Positions 36,681 to 47,630 of a stretch of DNA of 64,000 nucleotides are shown here, piece by piece. A model generated the notes under the pieces. That model had not been told where the DNA came from. It did not search any database and saw only the letters and a program-made list of their open reading frames with translations. The position numbers were made by a program, and so were the translations under genes. Each line of letters begins with the position of its first letter. The first letter of the stretch is position 1. Origin of the DNA: Pollenia angustigena (lineage: Eukaryota; Arthropoda; Insecta; Diptera; Polleniidae); NCBI GenBank assembly GCA_930367215.1, contig OV884059.1, forward strand, positions 15,958,945 through 16,022,944. The letters are read 5' to 3'.

Positions 36681-36970
36681 TTCTGCAAACAAAGATGAAA
36701 CAAACATGTGTAACGGGTAAGTAGATGATAACATTTTCTCACTTTAACTTAAGCCAATCCCAATGGCTCTAGTTAATGACAAACTGCCTAATAAGTCCTT
36801 TCTTCGATGTTGCTAACTCATCGCACTGATGATATTTTTCATTAAACTGCCTCCGATTTGTCATTTCTGTGATGCCGATGTGTCATCTTATTGATGACAA
36901 AATTTCAATTTTTGACCCTGATGACAATTTGACCAAGTGATATTAAGGTTGACATCACAATGATGATGAT
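36680..36970. mobile_element. Foldback-like element, solo end (opposite orientation)
   Basis: Matches the right end of the 9580-12213 element: GTGATGCCGATGTGTCATCT, TTGATGACAAAATTTCAAT, GACCCTGATGACAATTTG and a GATGTTGCTAACTCATCGCA subunit. It runs directly into the non-LTR tail at about 36970. Confidence 0.7.
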
Positions 36971-38310
36971 TGGCCTAAACTGGGGAATCAACCCTAGGAA
37001 TGTACATTGGTTGTACGAATGTGTCATCAAACCCATTGTATTTTACGGCGCAGCTGTTTGATGGCCGGCTACTACCATCCAGGTTTAACCGTATAATGAG
37101 AATGATAACAACAACGGTAACAGGTGCCATTAGAACCACTCCATCTTAAGCACAGTAAACTATCTTGAACTGGTAACCAACAGACATTTTGGCGAAGAAG
37201 TTAGCTGCAAATGGAGCTGTAAGACTAAGGGCCACTAGAGCATGGAGGCATAATAACATCGGACATGCAAGAATCCTGTATGATATAATTTGGCAAACGG
37301 ACGTTGAATATGTCACACCTGAGCCAATGTTTGACCCCGGCTTCACCGTAAGCATCTTGGATAGTATGGCTCATCATGATGACCTATAAACTCCCGCAGA
37401 TGCTATACGAATATTCACCGCCGGGTCCTCGGTTCTGGTATTTACTCCGAGTAGTTAAACTCGAGCTTTCCTCTTAGACTGACGGATCACTTCAGTGTCC
37501 TTCAGGCCGAGATAATGGCCATCTACACAGCTGCGGGGCATATTCGGTATGGTGAAATATCTGGCAAGGATATTCACATTATTACCGATAGTAAAGTGGC
37601 CATAAGATCCCTGGAAAGTGTGTTCATCACATCGAAAATTGTCCGAGAATGCCGGATGTCTGTGGAGGAGATGCCGAGACATTCAGTGGTTACCCTTAAG
37701 TGGGTCTTTGGACACAGGGGCATACATGGAAACTGTATGGCTAATTTGCTGGCACACGAAGGAACCACCTTAAGTCATAGCGGTTCGACCCATGATATAG
37801 GTGTTTCGCTCCCAAGGAGTTTGCAACTAATTGCAAACAAATTTCATCTCATTGCCAATCAAAGGTGGTTGGATGAAACTACATGTGGGGAATCCAGAAA
37901 AATCTGTCTCATCATAGATAAAAAGAGGACACGGCCTGCATTAAAGCTGTCCAGGCTCACCTAAGAAACCTAATTGCCACTTGCCATTGGCCCATTTGGA
38001 AACACGCTTAAGAGTTGGGCCTCCCTTACAATGACCTATGTAGGAGTTGCGCCGCCTAGAAAGAGGAGAAGTCAACGGTACATCTTCTCTGTCACTGCTC
38101 GTCATTCGGAGACCTGAGACTCGAGCTGTTTGCTCAAATAATAATCAGGGACAAAATCTGTTTCTCTCGATTTGAACTTGGTCCGTTCCTTTATTGAATC
38201 AACCGGATGGTTGGGTGAGAATATCAACAGCCAAGTAACGTAGGAACATTGGGAGACGGTGTAACATGGTAACACAACGCGAACGGCTCCCAGTGGAACC
38301 TAGCCTAACC
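36970..38310 (+). mobile_element. Non-LTR retrotransposon tail with RNase H domain
   Basis: The order of blocks follows an ORF2 C-terminus with RNase H. After the reverse transcriptase comes GLNWGINPRNVHWLYECVIK and PIVFYGAAV, then VTGAIRTTPS and AANGAVRLRAT. The RNase H domain (about 37500-37760) has TAAGHIRYGE, IHIITDSKVAIRSL, LKWVFGHRGIHGN and LLAHEGT. In the last block the usual acidic catalytic residue (GN..AD.LA) is Asn, so the enzyme would be dead even without the stops and frameshifts. A cysteine/histidine tail follows at 38040-38110. RNase H after reverse transcriptase points to the I/LOA-type clades rather than jockey. The 3' end near 38310 carries CTAGCCTAACCTA. Confidence 0.8.
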
Positions 38311-38469
38311 TATGTATATTCCATGATCGGCGATGAAAAAAACAATGGCCACTAAGTAATTTTTTATTTCTGTTCGTTATAAATTCGAAAGTAAAACATA
38401 GAAAAGTGATGTATTTTTTATCTTGAAGTATGAAAATCCAACAAAGATAATCAATATTCATTACGAAGA

Positions 38470-38738
38470 GCCATTGAGTACTTTGTCAGTTCGTCTTTAG
38501 CCAACACAGGCCAATGCGAGAACATGCCACGTGATGTGTCCAAATCTAAGCCGCAAACAGGCATCGTTTGGCTTTGTGACTTATTGATGCCAATCTAAAA
38601 GGAAATTGATCGCGTTTGTATTCAATTGGGACGTCTGTGGGAATCATCGGAGTTTGTGGCAGCAAAAAATTTCGTCTCGGAATTTACCATTCGAAATGGT
38701 GGCTGCGATAACGTTTTTTTATCAATTTTTTAATGAAC
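38470..38738 (-). mobile_element. Helitron helicase, C-terminal part (downstream of jockey insertion)
   Basis: The minus strand reads KNVIAATISNGKFRDE, then after a frameshift TPMIPTDVPIEYKRDQFPFR, INKSQSQTMPVCGLDLD and FSHWPV. These are the same conserved late Helitron helicase blocks as at 3724-4020 but more diverged. The segment continues the protein that stops at 40517, with a jockey copy between them. Confidence 0.82.
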
Positions 38739-40516
38739 AAAAAATGAACCAGTTAAAAATATGTTTCTGGAATGCAAACGGGTTATCCCAACATAAACAC
38801 GAAGTTGCAAACTTTCTTCATGGGCTTGAAATCAACGTACTTCTTGTCTCTGAAACACACTTTACTCATAAAAACTGCTTTAGGGTAAATGGATACCTTA
38901 CGTATAATACAAAATATCCCAGCGGACGGGCTTGTGGTGGCACAGCCATAATTGTGCACAAACACATCAGACACTTACCATTGCCAGAGTTCGAAGAAGA
39001 TTGTATCCAGGCCACATCTATAAATCTTACTGATTTCAAACTAACGTTAACATCCGTTTATTGTGCTCCGAGGCACAAAATTGTACACGATAAATTTCTC
39101 AACTTCTTCTCCACATTGGGCCAGAAATTCATTGCTGCTGGCGACTACAACGCTTAACATACATATTGGGGCTCCAGACTTATTAGTCCTGGAGGTAATC
39201 AGCTATACACTACCGTAACTGCAAATAATTTTGATGTCGTATCGAGTGGTGAGCCTACCTATTGGCCAAACGACTTAAATAAGCTACCATCCCTTATTGA
39301 CTTTGCTGTAATTAAAAACAAAAAGCGCGATCAGGTATTAGTTAGTTCCTCCTATGATCTTTCGTCTGATCATTCACCTTCAATCCTCATTTTAAAAGGT
39401 AACTCTGACGCCGCAGCTGCAAACTTTATTTCCTATCCAAACAGAAACACAAATTGGTTAACGTATAAAATGTATGTGAGCTCTCACCTATCACAGTGCA
39501 TTCCCCTAAAAAATTCATCTGCAGTCCCACATCAATGAACTAGAGGCCTGTCTAGAAAAATGGAGAATAAATGTTAACCCGGCTAAATGTGCTCACTTAA
39601 CTTTCACGCTCAGAAGACAAACGTGCCCAGCTGTAAAAATAAATAACATCACTGTTCCGGTAGAAAAACATGTTAAGTACTTGGGAATTCATATAGATAG
39701 ACGCTTGACCTGGTCTCGTCATATTGAAGTGAAAATAACGGCTATGAAACTTAAAGCAGCTCAATTACATTGGCTTCTCGGTCGAAAATCAATCTTGTCT
39801 TTAGACAACAAAATTCTCCTATACAAGTCCATCATAAAACCAATATGGACATATGGCATCCAATTATGGGGTACTGCATGCGCATCTTACATCCAAAAGC
39901 TTCAAAGAAGACAGTCTAGAATATTACGACAAATTGTCTGCGCCCCATGGTATATACGTCATGATATTATCCACAGAGATCTCAACGTCCCCACTATCCA
40001 GGAGGAAATTAAAAAACATTCAATTAGCTACATCGATAAACTAATGGCCCACCCTAACTACTTCGCTCGGGGTCTGCTTCAGTTCGAAGGTCACCAGAGG
40101 CAAAAAAGAACCGATACTTTGAGCCTAACTAGAAGACATTTTTAAAATTTGAATACAGCAGTTAGTGGTTACATTGGTAACAACTAATAAACAACAAGTA
40201 GAATTAAGATTTTAATACATATGGGCACTTCCACAGAAAAGCTCTCTTTTTGTCACGTCTGTCACCAAGCAATTATTCTTGTATTTTAGAACCACGTTGT
40301 AAAAATTTTCCCTCTCTTTCACTAAATGAAAACCTAGTTGCGCTCTAAACCCAAATGCAAAAAAGTAAATAATATTTTCATTATTCTTTGAGAAACAATT
40401 AAAAACGGTTGGTGACGTTACGTGACAAAAAGTAGACATTTCTGTGGAAATACCAATATTGTAAATTTCGATAAGAAAGATTCAATAATAAAAATAAATT
40501 AATTTAAAAAAAAAAA
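38739..40516 (+). mobile_element. Jockey-like retrotransposon, internally deleted, inserted in a Helitron
   Basis: The copy starts at the ORF2 start codon (38744) and encodes an apurinic-type endonuclease: LKICFWNANGLSQHKHEVAN, VLLVSETHFT, CGGTAIIVHKHI and IAAGDYNA. A TAA follows at about 39155, after which the frame continues (HTYWGSRLISPGGN...SSDHSPSIL). Near 39515 the frame jumps to the end of the reverse transcriptase: LEKWRINVNPAKC, KYLGIHIDRRLTWSRHIE and LWGTACASYIQKL. The catalytic palm with YxDD is deleted. The element ends in a poly-A run (40506-40516). It is flanked by TTAATGAAC (38730-38738) and TTAAGGAAC (40517-40525), a target duplication with one mismatch. It is not autonomous in its present state. 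Confidence 0.9.
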
Positions 40517-40525
40517 TTAAGGAAC

Positions 40526-41180
40526 AATTGCGTTGCCACTGCTCAGCCGTAGTGGGCTTAAGCTCCGAAGTAGAATAACCGTAGATCCAACTTTCAGTCG
40601 TAGAAGGTGTGGTAGCACGCCTGGCAAATCCAGTGAGTTCAAAAACTCTCTTGGATAATTTACAGTTTCGTTAACATCGCTAACTCTATCGATCGATTTG
40701 TATGATACTAAGTCGCCTGGCAACGACTGCTGTATCTTGAAGCTTAAATCGTCGACGTCCACATTTTTCGCTGCCAAAATAGCTCTTTCTGCCAGCCATG
40801 CTCGACTTATGTTTTGTGTGCGTACATCGGGAATATACTGTCACACTAATAATCACTTTTGGATGCGCGGAATATTCAGCATCTGACGCTTACTCGAATG
40901 CTAGACGAAGGAACGGAGCGGATTTAAATGCTCGATGTAATTGTTGGCGGTCTTGCTCATTTGCTCTTTGTGTGTCAACTACGAGCCGGCGTGATTGTCT
41001 CCATTCAAGTTATCGGTTTATGATTCCGTTCAGCTCGTGCCTCTTATGATTGAGATTCACGCAATTTTCCTTTTCATTATCCTTTTGTGGTTCTTCGTTG
41101 GCTCGTGCTGCTCTTAAGTTTCTCACGTTTGTTGCATTGCTCGTTCAGAAGCTCAAATTTGCTGCCTTGCATCTTCCTGA
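40526..41180 (-). mobile_element. Helitron remnant: N-terminal fragment fused to helicase end
   Basis: The minus strand reads, in order, an Arg/Gln-rich stretch with RANEQDRQQLHRAFKSAPFL and RLAFE-stop-ASDAEYSAHPK, resembling the region before the zinc-finger part of Helitron proteins. It then passes directly to IPDVRTQNISRAWLAERAIL and AAKNVDVDDLSFKIQQSLPG, then VNYPREFLNSLDLPGVLPHL and LRLKVGSTVILLRSL. The latter blocks are the conserved end of Pif1-type Helitron helicases. The Rep nuclease and most of the helicase are missing, so this is an internally deleted copy. The frame is cut at 40517 by the jockey insertion and resumes at 38738. Confidence 0.85.
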
Positions 41181-41348
41181 CATTGTTCACTGTAATACTT
41201 ACAGACAGACAAAGAGGCAAAATTTATGTGCTTACAGATTCCTACAAAAATGTTAAAATCGAGATTAAAAATATGAGAGAAAGATTTTAGGATTGTGAAA
41301 ATGTATTGTTATTGTTAATTTTTGATGCCAAATGAAAATAATTACGAT

Positions 41349-41508
41349 AAGAAGATATTGCTAGGGGGAGCTTTTACCCGTTTAAACCTATTTAATGCCC
41401 TAAATGTTTTAATTTCCAAAAAATGTATATCTTTGAGTGTCTGCATGATAAATTTTAAGAAACCCGGTTTATAAGTTAAGAAGATAAAGAGAGGGGGAGC
41501 TTTTACCC
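41349..41508. repeat. Pair of direct repeats AGGGGGAGCTTTTACCC
   Basis: AGGGGGAGCTTTTACCC occurs at 41363-41379 and 41492-41508, each preceded by AAGAAGATA, with a period of 129 bp. The second copy lies directly against the point where homology to the fucosyltransferase stops (about 41510). This could be a transposon terminus or a short tandem duplication. Confidence 0.7.
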
Positions 41509-42976
41509 CAAACGATGCGCAGCATCGGGATACAAGGTTTGCATAATTTCATATATAGCACGGCAGATTTGGGAACTAAAGGTACAAACAAAATAGTCCG
41601 AAATTGACAATAAATGTAAGTCTAAAAGGATGCCATTCAATGATGCATCCGAATATCGTGTAGAGACAGCAGCCAAACGGGCCACTTCGGTATCTCCAAT
41701 GATCTCATATTCGGGATACTTCTTGCGGGCTTCTATAATAACATTAGCATCATTGGAGGCTAGGAATATGCGTCTTGGTACGGTGGTACCATTGATTTCT
41801 TGTGTCAAAAAATAATCTTCAACATGTGTCATATATTCTTCTGTACTGTGTAAAACCGCCTCAGTACCGACTTTGTCAGTGCGGCGCGGCGCACATGTTT
41901 CCTAAAAGAAAGAAGAACAAGAAGTTAATACAAAATATACAAAAAAATTTTGATAAGACTTCGTAACTCACCCGACTATTGGTTTCTTCCAACCCAATTT
42001 TGCCATTCTTGATTCTTAAAATTTCTTTGTGAATTTTTGTGGCCTAAATAAATACTTTGAAAGCTGTCCCACCCACCATATAATGGGATCACCATGTAAA
42101 CGTTTCAGTCGTGGTGCCAAATCTTCGGGTATCTTAAAGAACCAATAATAGACAAATCTAACACCTGTGGTTCTGGATGACCAGGCCAGTTATTATCATG
42201 AGCACTATCCAAGTCAAAACAGGAATCTGAAATAGGCTAAAAACCTCTTCCCAACCTCCTCTATGATAAGTCCAGCCTCTTGATTTTAAAATAAATGTAC
42301 GTTCCGTGGCATAGGCCACAATTAAACAGTACACCGCATGATGCAATTGGCAGCCAAAGCCACAATCCTTATTAAGTTCACACACCAATTTACGGGCCTG
42401 GGAACAATTTGTGGGATTTTGTAAATGATGTATACGCCTTTGTACCAAATCCCTTAAGTCTTTAGCTTCTTTATGGCGCCAGGCCTCATAACCATCTAGC
42501 TGTCTTAAACGCTTCATATCGCTTAACAATGAGCGTTTGTGTTCGGCGCCCATTATAAGAACTTAATTGATTTCATCTGTTAAATTGGTTCGCGGTTCTC
42601 GCGTCACCTGTTTGCTTATTTTTCCCAATTCATTGCTGAAATAATTCCATATTTCGACAATTGTTATGTACGTCTGCGCATTGGCTCGTATTCGAGAGTG
42701 GGCTCATTTGTGGCACTGCCATAGGGTAAAGGAGATTCAGCTTTTGTGTCCCGCCAATAGGATTTTGTTTATTGTATTCGAGTTTCTGTATGATTGCTAG
42801 GGCAGATTGTTTGTCTCTAAAAGAGAAAAATTCAAGTTGAACTGAAAATATTTATATATTCGTTTATCTTACATTTTATTTTCAAAAAAATTACCAAATT
42901 TTTTTTAAATGTTATTGCCTTTAAAGGAAAACCTCCCAACGTGTAATCTCTATGAATCCCATTAGATCCGTTGCTT

Positions 42977-43148
42977 AAGGCCCCTACTACGGTTCACAAC
43001 TCAACTCAGTTGAGATGTAATTTTTTAATTTTTGTGTTATGGTTTACAACTTTGCTATAATGCGGCAAACAAAAACATCAACAAATTACAACTCAACACA
43101 ACCAGTTGTCTGATTTACAACTCAACTCGGAATAGTAATAGGGGCCTT
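42977..43148. mobile_element. Hairpin MITE in pseudogene intron
   Basis: The tips AAGGCCCCTACTAC and the complement of GTAATAGGGGCCTT pair. Inside, ACAACTCAACTC occurs in both halves. It lies in the large intron of the fucosyltransferase pseudogene. Confidence 0.72.
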
Positions 43149-43559
43149 TATAATTCTTAAAAAAAATCTACCAAAATTTCTTTATCTACGATCCTGTAGG
43201 TATCCCATACATTATAAAATACCAAGTCAGAATATTTAAAAGAAGCCTGATTCAATTTCTACTAAAAGTCAAGAGATTTTTTTCCATAATTGTACTGATT
43301 GGCGGCCCTACAATTACTTCAATTCGTATTACCTTATACCTAGTCAGGATGCCTTAAATAAACCTATTTGAATTTCAAGCAATAGTCAAGAGTTTTCCCC
43401 CATTCATACTGATTGACGGCAAATGCATTTTACCTGATTCGCTTATGTGGCTGAAATCTATACTTTCTTAGTTGGACCGCAGAACAAAAAAAAAAAATAA
43501 TAGACTTGATTCGGTTTCCTTATTTGTCTGGTTTTAGCTGTCATTATTGCGTAAATATC

Positions 43560-43726
43560 TGACAGTAACAGTAACGATGCAAATTAGCTGCATCATTTTG
43601 TTGTATGAAAAGCAATTAGAACGACTATAGTTTGTAGTAAGATTTTAATTAACCGTAACGTCTTAATTTGTTGAAAATTGATTTTTCTTACTTTTTTAAT
43701 GTACGATTACATTACTGTTACTGTCA
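43560..43726. mobile_element. Hairpin MITE family D, copy 2
   Basis: TGACAGTAACAGTAACG on the left pairs with the right-end complement TGACAGTAACAGTAATG. The interior shares CATTTTGTTGTATG and AGCAATTAGAACGA with the copy at 31648-31817. Confidence 0.78.
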
Positions 43727-43749
43727 ACTAACTGGGACTTAAGGCAACC

Positions 43750-45025
43750 TGTCGCTAACAAATTTCCTCTGCTCATGTTTTGTAGCGCTCAAATTAAAAC
43801 TCTCCGCAATGACCTACATTCGGGTCTGTTGATTTTGGCTGGGCAGTTGTGTGCAAATTTCATCCATCTTATTCAAAGTGTCAATAAACGCAGAGTTTGA
43901 ATTATAATTTACAAAAACCCAACAAGATACAGTGTGATTTTTTTTTTCATTAGAAAAATCAGAACGAAACTTATGTATTTTTGCCTACCACAAAAACTTT
44001 AATAAGGACGTATTGTTTTTCGGTAAAACGTTGGGGTCCAACCCTATTTGCCTTTTGCTGTCTACACCAAGCTTTTGCGTTACCCTTGATACCCTCATCT
44101 TATAATTTTCTGTACTTCGAACCAGATTTCTAACCGTGCTGTATCGCACCGAGAGCTGGTCAACGCCCCATTTGGATTTATAAGATCATGAATTACGTTT
44201 CATATTGTCACAAGTAAATGGCAAAATTTTCTAAACATTGGGAGTTTTTGCCCAAAGTGTACCTTTAATTACATTTACAGTTAGAGCCACAGAATTGTCT
44301 TTGTATTGTTTTTATTAGGTTTTTAGGTACCCCTTCAACAGAAAAGCCACTGAGAGAAAATATTTGACCTTGAAATTTTCATACAGCCCTCACAAATTGA
44401 GGCTTACGACCGATGAGCCTGCTCCACAATCTTTTGAACGACCTACGCCATCATATCGGCAGCCAAAACTTCCAAAGCCTGCCCCTCGTAAATATTAAAA
44501 GGGGTTTTTTTTGGTACTCGCATCAGCACGATGCAAAATTTTAGTGGGAACCCCAGAAAAGCTGTAACGCGGCGGTACAGTTATGAAAACCATTAACCAA
44601 TACGAATGAACTGCAAAACGCTCAGACAAATATAGACGGCAATCACCCCAGAGCTGCTTCCGCACTCAGAGTATTTTAACAAACCTTTTTTTTAATTTTC
44701 TATATAAATCATGAATTTTAGAAGATACGAAAATTTTCATTTTTTTTTTTTTAATATTGACAGCAGAATTTTAAACCATTGAAAATAGTAAAAAAAAAAA
44801 CATAATTTGTGGGGAGAATACAATAGAAACGACTGAAGGAACTGGTTACCTTATTCGTCATACCTCTTGTAACCAAATAACGTTAAAGATTCGAGAAAAA
44901 AATTGGGTTTTTTAACGCAAAAAAGCAAAAATCGGGGGAACCCCAAGTTTAAAAAACATCAAGTATTCTCTGACCTCCGTTGCTGAGTCAAGGCCTAGCC
45001 CGTGAAATTGTATCTCTGTTAATGT
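43750..45025. other. Intron sequence of the pseudogene, unassigned
   Basis: Includes moderately GC-rich patches near 44000-44170 and 44340-44650 that may be old transposon pieces. I could not match the translated words with confidence to a family. Confidence 0.35.
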
Positions 45026-45029
45026 TTTA

Positions 45030-45650
45030 TCGGGTGATTTTTTAGCTATTATCTTTTTGGCAACACTGGTTTAAACAGCTGACGCACGTTTCGTGTGTTG
45101 TTTCACTGTCAAACATCTTCAGTTTGGTCTATAATTTAACAAACTTACAAACGAACAACGCTTGCAAATTATTGAATTTTATTATCAAAATGCGTGCTCT
45201 GCTAAGAAAGTTCATCGCGCGCTTCTTCCATTTTAGACGAAGCTCATTTTTGGCTCAATGGGTACGTTAATAAGCAGAATTGTTGATTTTGGAGTGAAGA
45301 TCAGCCTAGATCGTGCGATTTAACGCCTTTAGACTATTTTTTGTGGGGCTATGTTAAATCTCATGTATATACACACATGCCCGCTTCAATTGACGCATTG
45401 GAAGACAACATTGAAGCATTTATTCATACCGGCCGGAGATACCGGCCGGAATGTTGGAAAGAGTATGCCAAAATTGGACTAAGCGGATGGACCATTTGAG
45501 GCGCAGTCAGGGTCAACATTTGCATGAAATAATCATCAAACATTAAATTATATGGCCCCTACTATCGGCTCAAATAAAGATATCATGAATTTTTCTGAAT
45601 TTTATGTGTTTTTATTTAAACTTTCCTATAGCTCTAAAAAAATCACCCAT
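45030..45650 (+). mobile_element. Internally deleted mariner-like transposon
   Basis: The terminal repeats are GGGTGATTTTTTAGCTA on the left and the complement of GGGTGATTTTTTTAGAGC on the right, flanked by TA (45028-45029 and 45651-45652). The coding remnant begins with TNEQRLQIIEFYYQNACSA and KKVHRA. It then jumps to DEAHFWLNGYVNKQNC and FWSEDQPRSCDLTPLDYFLW, with GYVKSHVYTHMPASIDALED following and a frameshifted C-terminus. The middle of the transposase is missing, so the element is non-autonomous. It sits in the large intron of the fucosyltransferase pseudogene. Confidence 0.88.
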
Positions 45651-45899
45651 TATTTATAAGCAATTAGCCGAAATATTTTGAAACGGTTATAATGGCACCC
45701 TGACATTATTTTGTGAATAGTAGCCTAACTGGGGCTTAAAGTTGTCAAATAGTTCAGATAACATTTGGCCAACTAACGCAAAATGAACGCGAGATCCTAA
45801 AAATTACGAGTTGGAAGTTGAATGTTGACCATAAGTTAGGGGAAAGTTCGGTTAGTTGGTGGAGGAATATGTAGATAGTGCAGACAGCCTATATACTGC

Positions 45900-46350
45900 T
45901 TTTCCTTGAATAAGGTTGTTGGTGTTAAGACCTGTATGAATAGGGCCGACCATATCCGGTACGGACTTTAATATCAAACAAAGTTTTATCTCTTAATGGG
46001 CTGTTCGACAATGATATCGGTCATTGCCGGTCACTGGTCCATGGCCCTAAATTATATTGACTACTATAGAAGCTATCGGAATGAGGAGAAGGAGAAGGAA
46101 ACGATATTTCACTTTCTCTGATAATTCCATGGTCTAAGGGATATCAGGATGATGCATTTTGAAAGAAGAGAATTGTCTTGTTTGGATGTTCTATCTAAAG
46201 AAGGACTAGGGGCAAGCATTTCGCAAAGGTTGGAGGCTGCAGGAATAGTCTGGTTAATACTGGCTTAATTCTGTTCACTGGCTCAGGGTAGACCGTTAAA
46301 AGGTCACAAGTGAGCCGTCATCATATTGACTACACATTGAACCTAACCCA
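45900..46350 (+). mobile_element. Possible non-LTR retrotransposon tail
   Basis: The plus strand contains YRNEEKEKETIFHFL followed by RDIRMMHFERRELSCLDVLS. This is compatible with the end of a non-LTR ORF2 (acidic E.E..(E)HLL motif and downstream region). It ends near ACATTGAACCTAACCCAACC. The evidence is thin. Confidence 0.45.
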
Positions 46351-47630
46351 ACCTTGTTATATTTTTTAAGTGATATCGAATTCACAATAACTTTTCGAAA
46401 TGACGCGATATGCTAATGCCAATATTACAACTGCAAACTCGATCTATATTTCATAAACTGAACGAACAAGAGTAACAAGTAAAGTACCAACGAAGAAATG
46501 CTTTTGGAAAATTCGAAATACTTCTTCATATGTACTTAAAAAAAAAACTTTTAATTAAAAATTAGTCCTTAGTACTTCAGTTTTTGGTACTTTTTTTAAA
46601 TTCGTTCGTTTAGAATCGAAAAACGGTTGAATCTATATGTGACCAGTAAGGTAAAGGGAACAGAAATAACCAATTACACAAAACAAGAGGTAGGGACGAC
46701 CTACGCGCGTTTTCAAGTTTTCAAGACCAACAAGTTTGAGATGTGTCGCTTTCAAATGAGACCAATACCAACACGCTCAGTGATGGTACACCAGAGATAC
46801 AAAGATAAAATGGCTCTCCTGAACAAAACCCTTAGGTTTTCTATTTTTCGCGTCACATATTTTGCATTTTTTTTTTTTTTTTTTTTTTGCAATGCAAACG
46901 CCTTAAGATATAGACATGATGAATATACATATAACTAAATAAATAAAATTTTTATAAACGTCAAAAACAATTTTAAAAAAGCTTTAATACATTTTTGGTT
47001 CAAAAACGAAAGGAAAATATATGAAATACTTTAGAAGAAATAAGATATTTCTTAACCTTTCAGGTTTTCGCTTTTCTAAACAATATATTTTTTTTAATTC
47101 CAATATTATCGGTTATGTTCTGGAGATCGAAATCGAGCAAACTGTAAGCGATTGATTAAGATTTTCCGCTAATTTTTTTTTTTTTTTTTTAATTTGTGTA
47201 GTTTTCCTGCTTTTAAAAGTAGTTCTGATAAGGATAATTGGTACTCAAAGAACGAAATATATAAAAGGGAATATTTTTGTAAACTTTCAGAACAAGAGCA
47301 AGAGCATTTCTGTACAATTCTACTTTTATAAATCTAACCTTAACTAAGGTTTTTGTTCTTAAAACGAAACCTGAAGCCTCCCTAATATTTAAGTTTAATA
47401 TGATTTATAAAATTTAAATCAAAGTATAAGAACGCAAGAATTTGGAAGTTGTTTTTAACACACTTTTAAGCTAATTTTTTATAACTTTTTTTTATAAAAT
47501 TCTGCTTAAAAGAGAAATATTTGTTATACAATTCTTTTATTATAGAAATTTTTATGAAGAAACGACTTTTAAAATTCTTGCGTTTTAGGTTTTTTGATTT
47601 CCAGCACACCCCTGTATATTTTTATTTATA
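46350..47630. other. Intron sequence of the pseudogene, AT-rich
   Basis: Contains the inverted relative of the 7736-7835 repeat at 46690-46800 and long poly-T runs near 46867 and 47167. No gene is seen; the open frame at 46627-46938 covers repeat sequence. Confidence 0.45.

Noticed and set aside
42158..42553. Possible separate membrane protein ending in a hydrophobic tail
   Set aside because: The hydrophobic end arises from a frameshift after GGWEEVF. The other frame continues the fucosyltransferase sequence, so it is part of the pseudogene.
41511..42816. Fucosyltransferase fragment captured by a Helitron
   Set aside because: The matching membrane-anchor exon 5 kb upstream in the right phase shows this is the end of a whole-gene duplicate. 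Capture is not needed to explain it.
44000..44180. Minus-strand words such as SVRYSTVRNLVRS resembling a helix-turn-helix of a transposase
   Set aside because: Too short, frames broken, and no second conserved block nearby.
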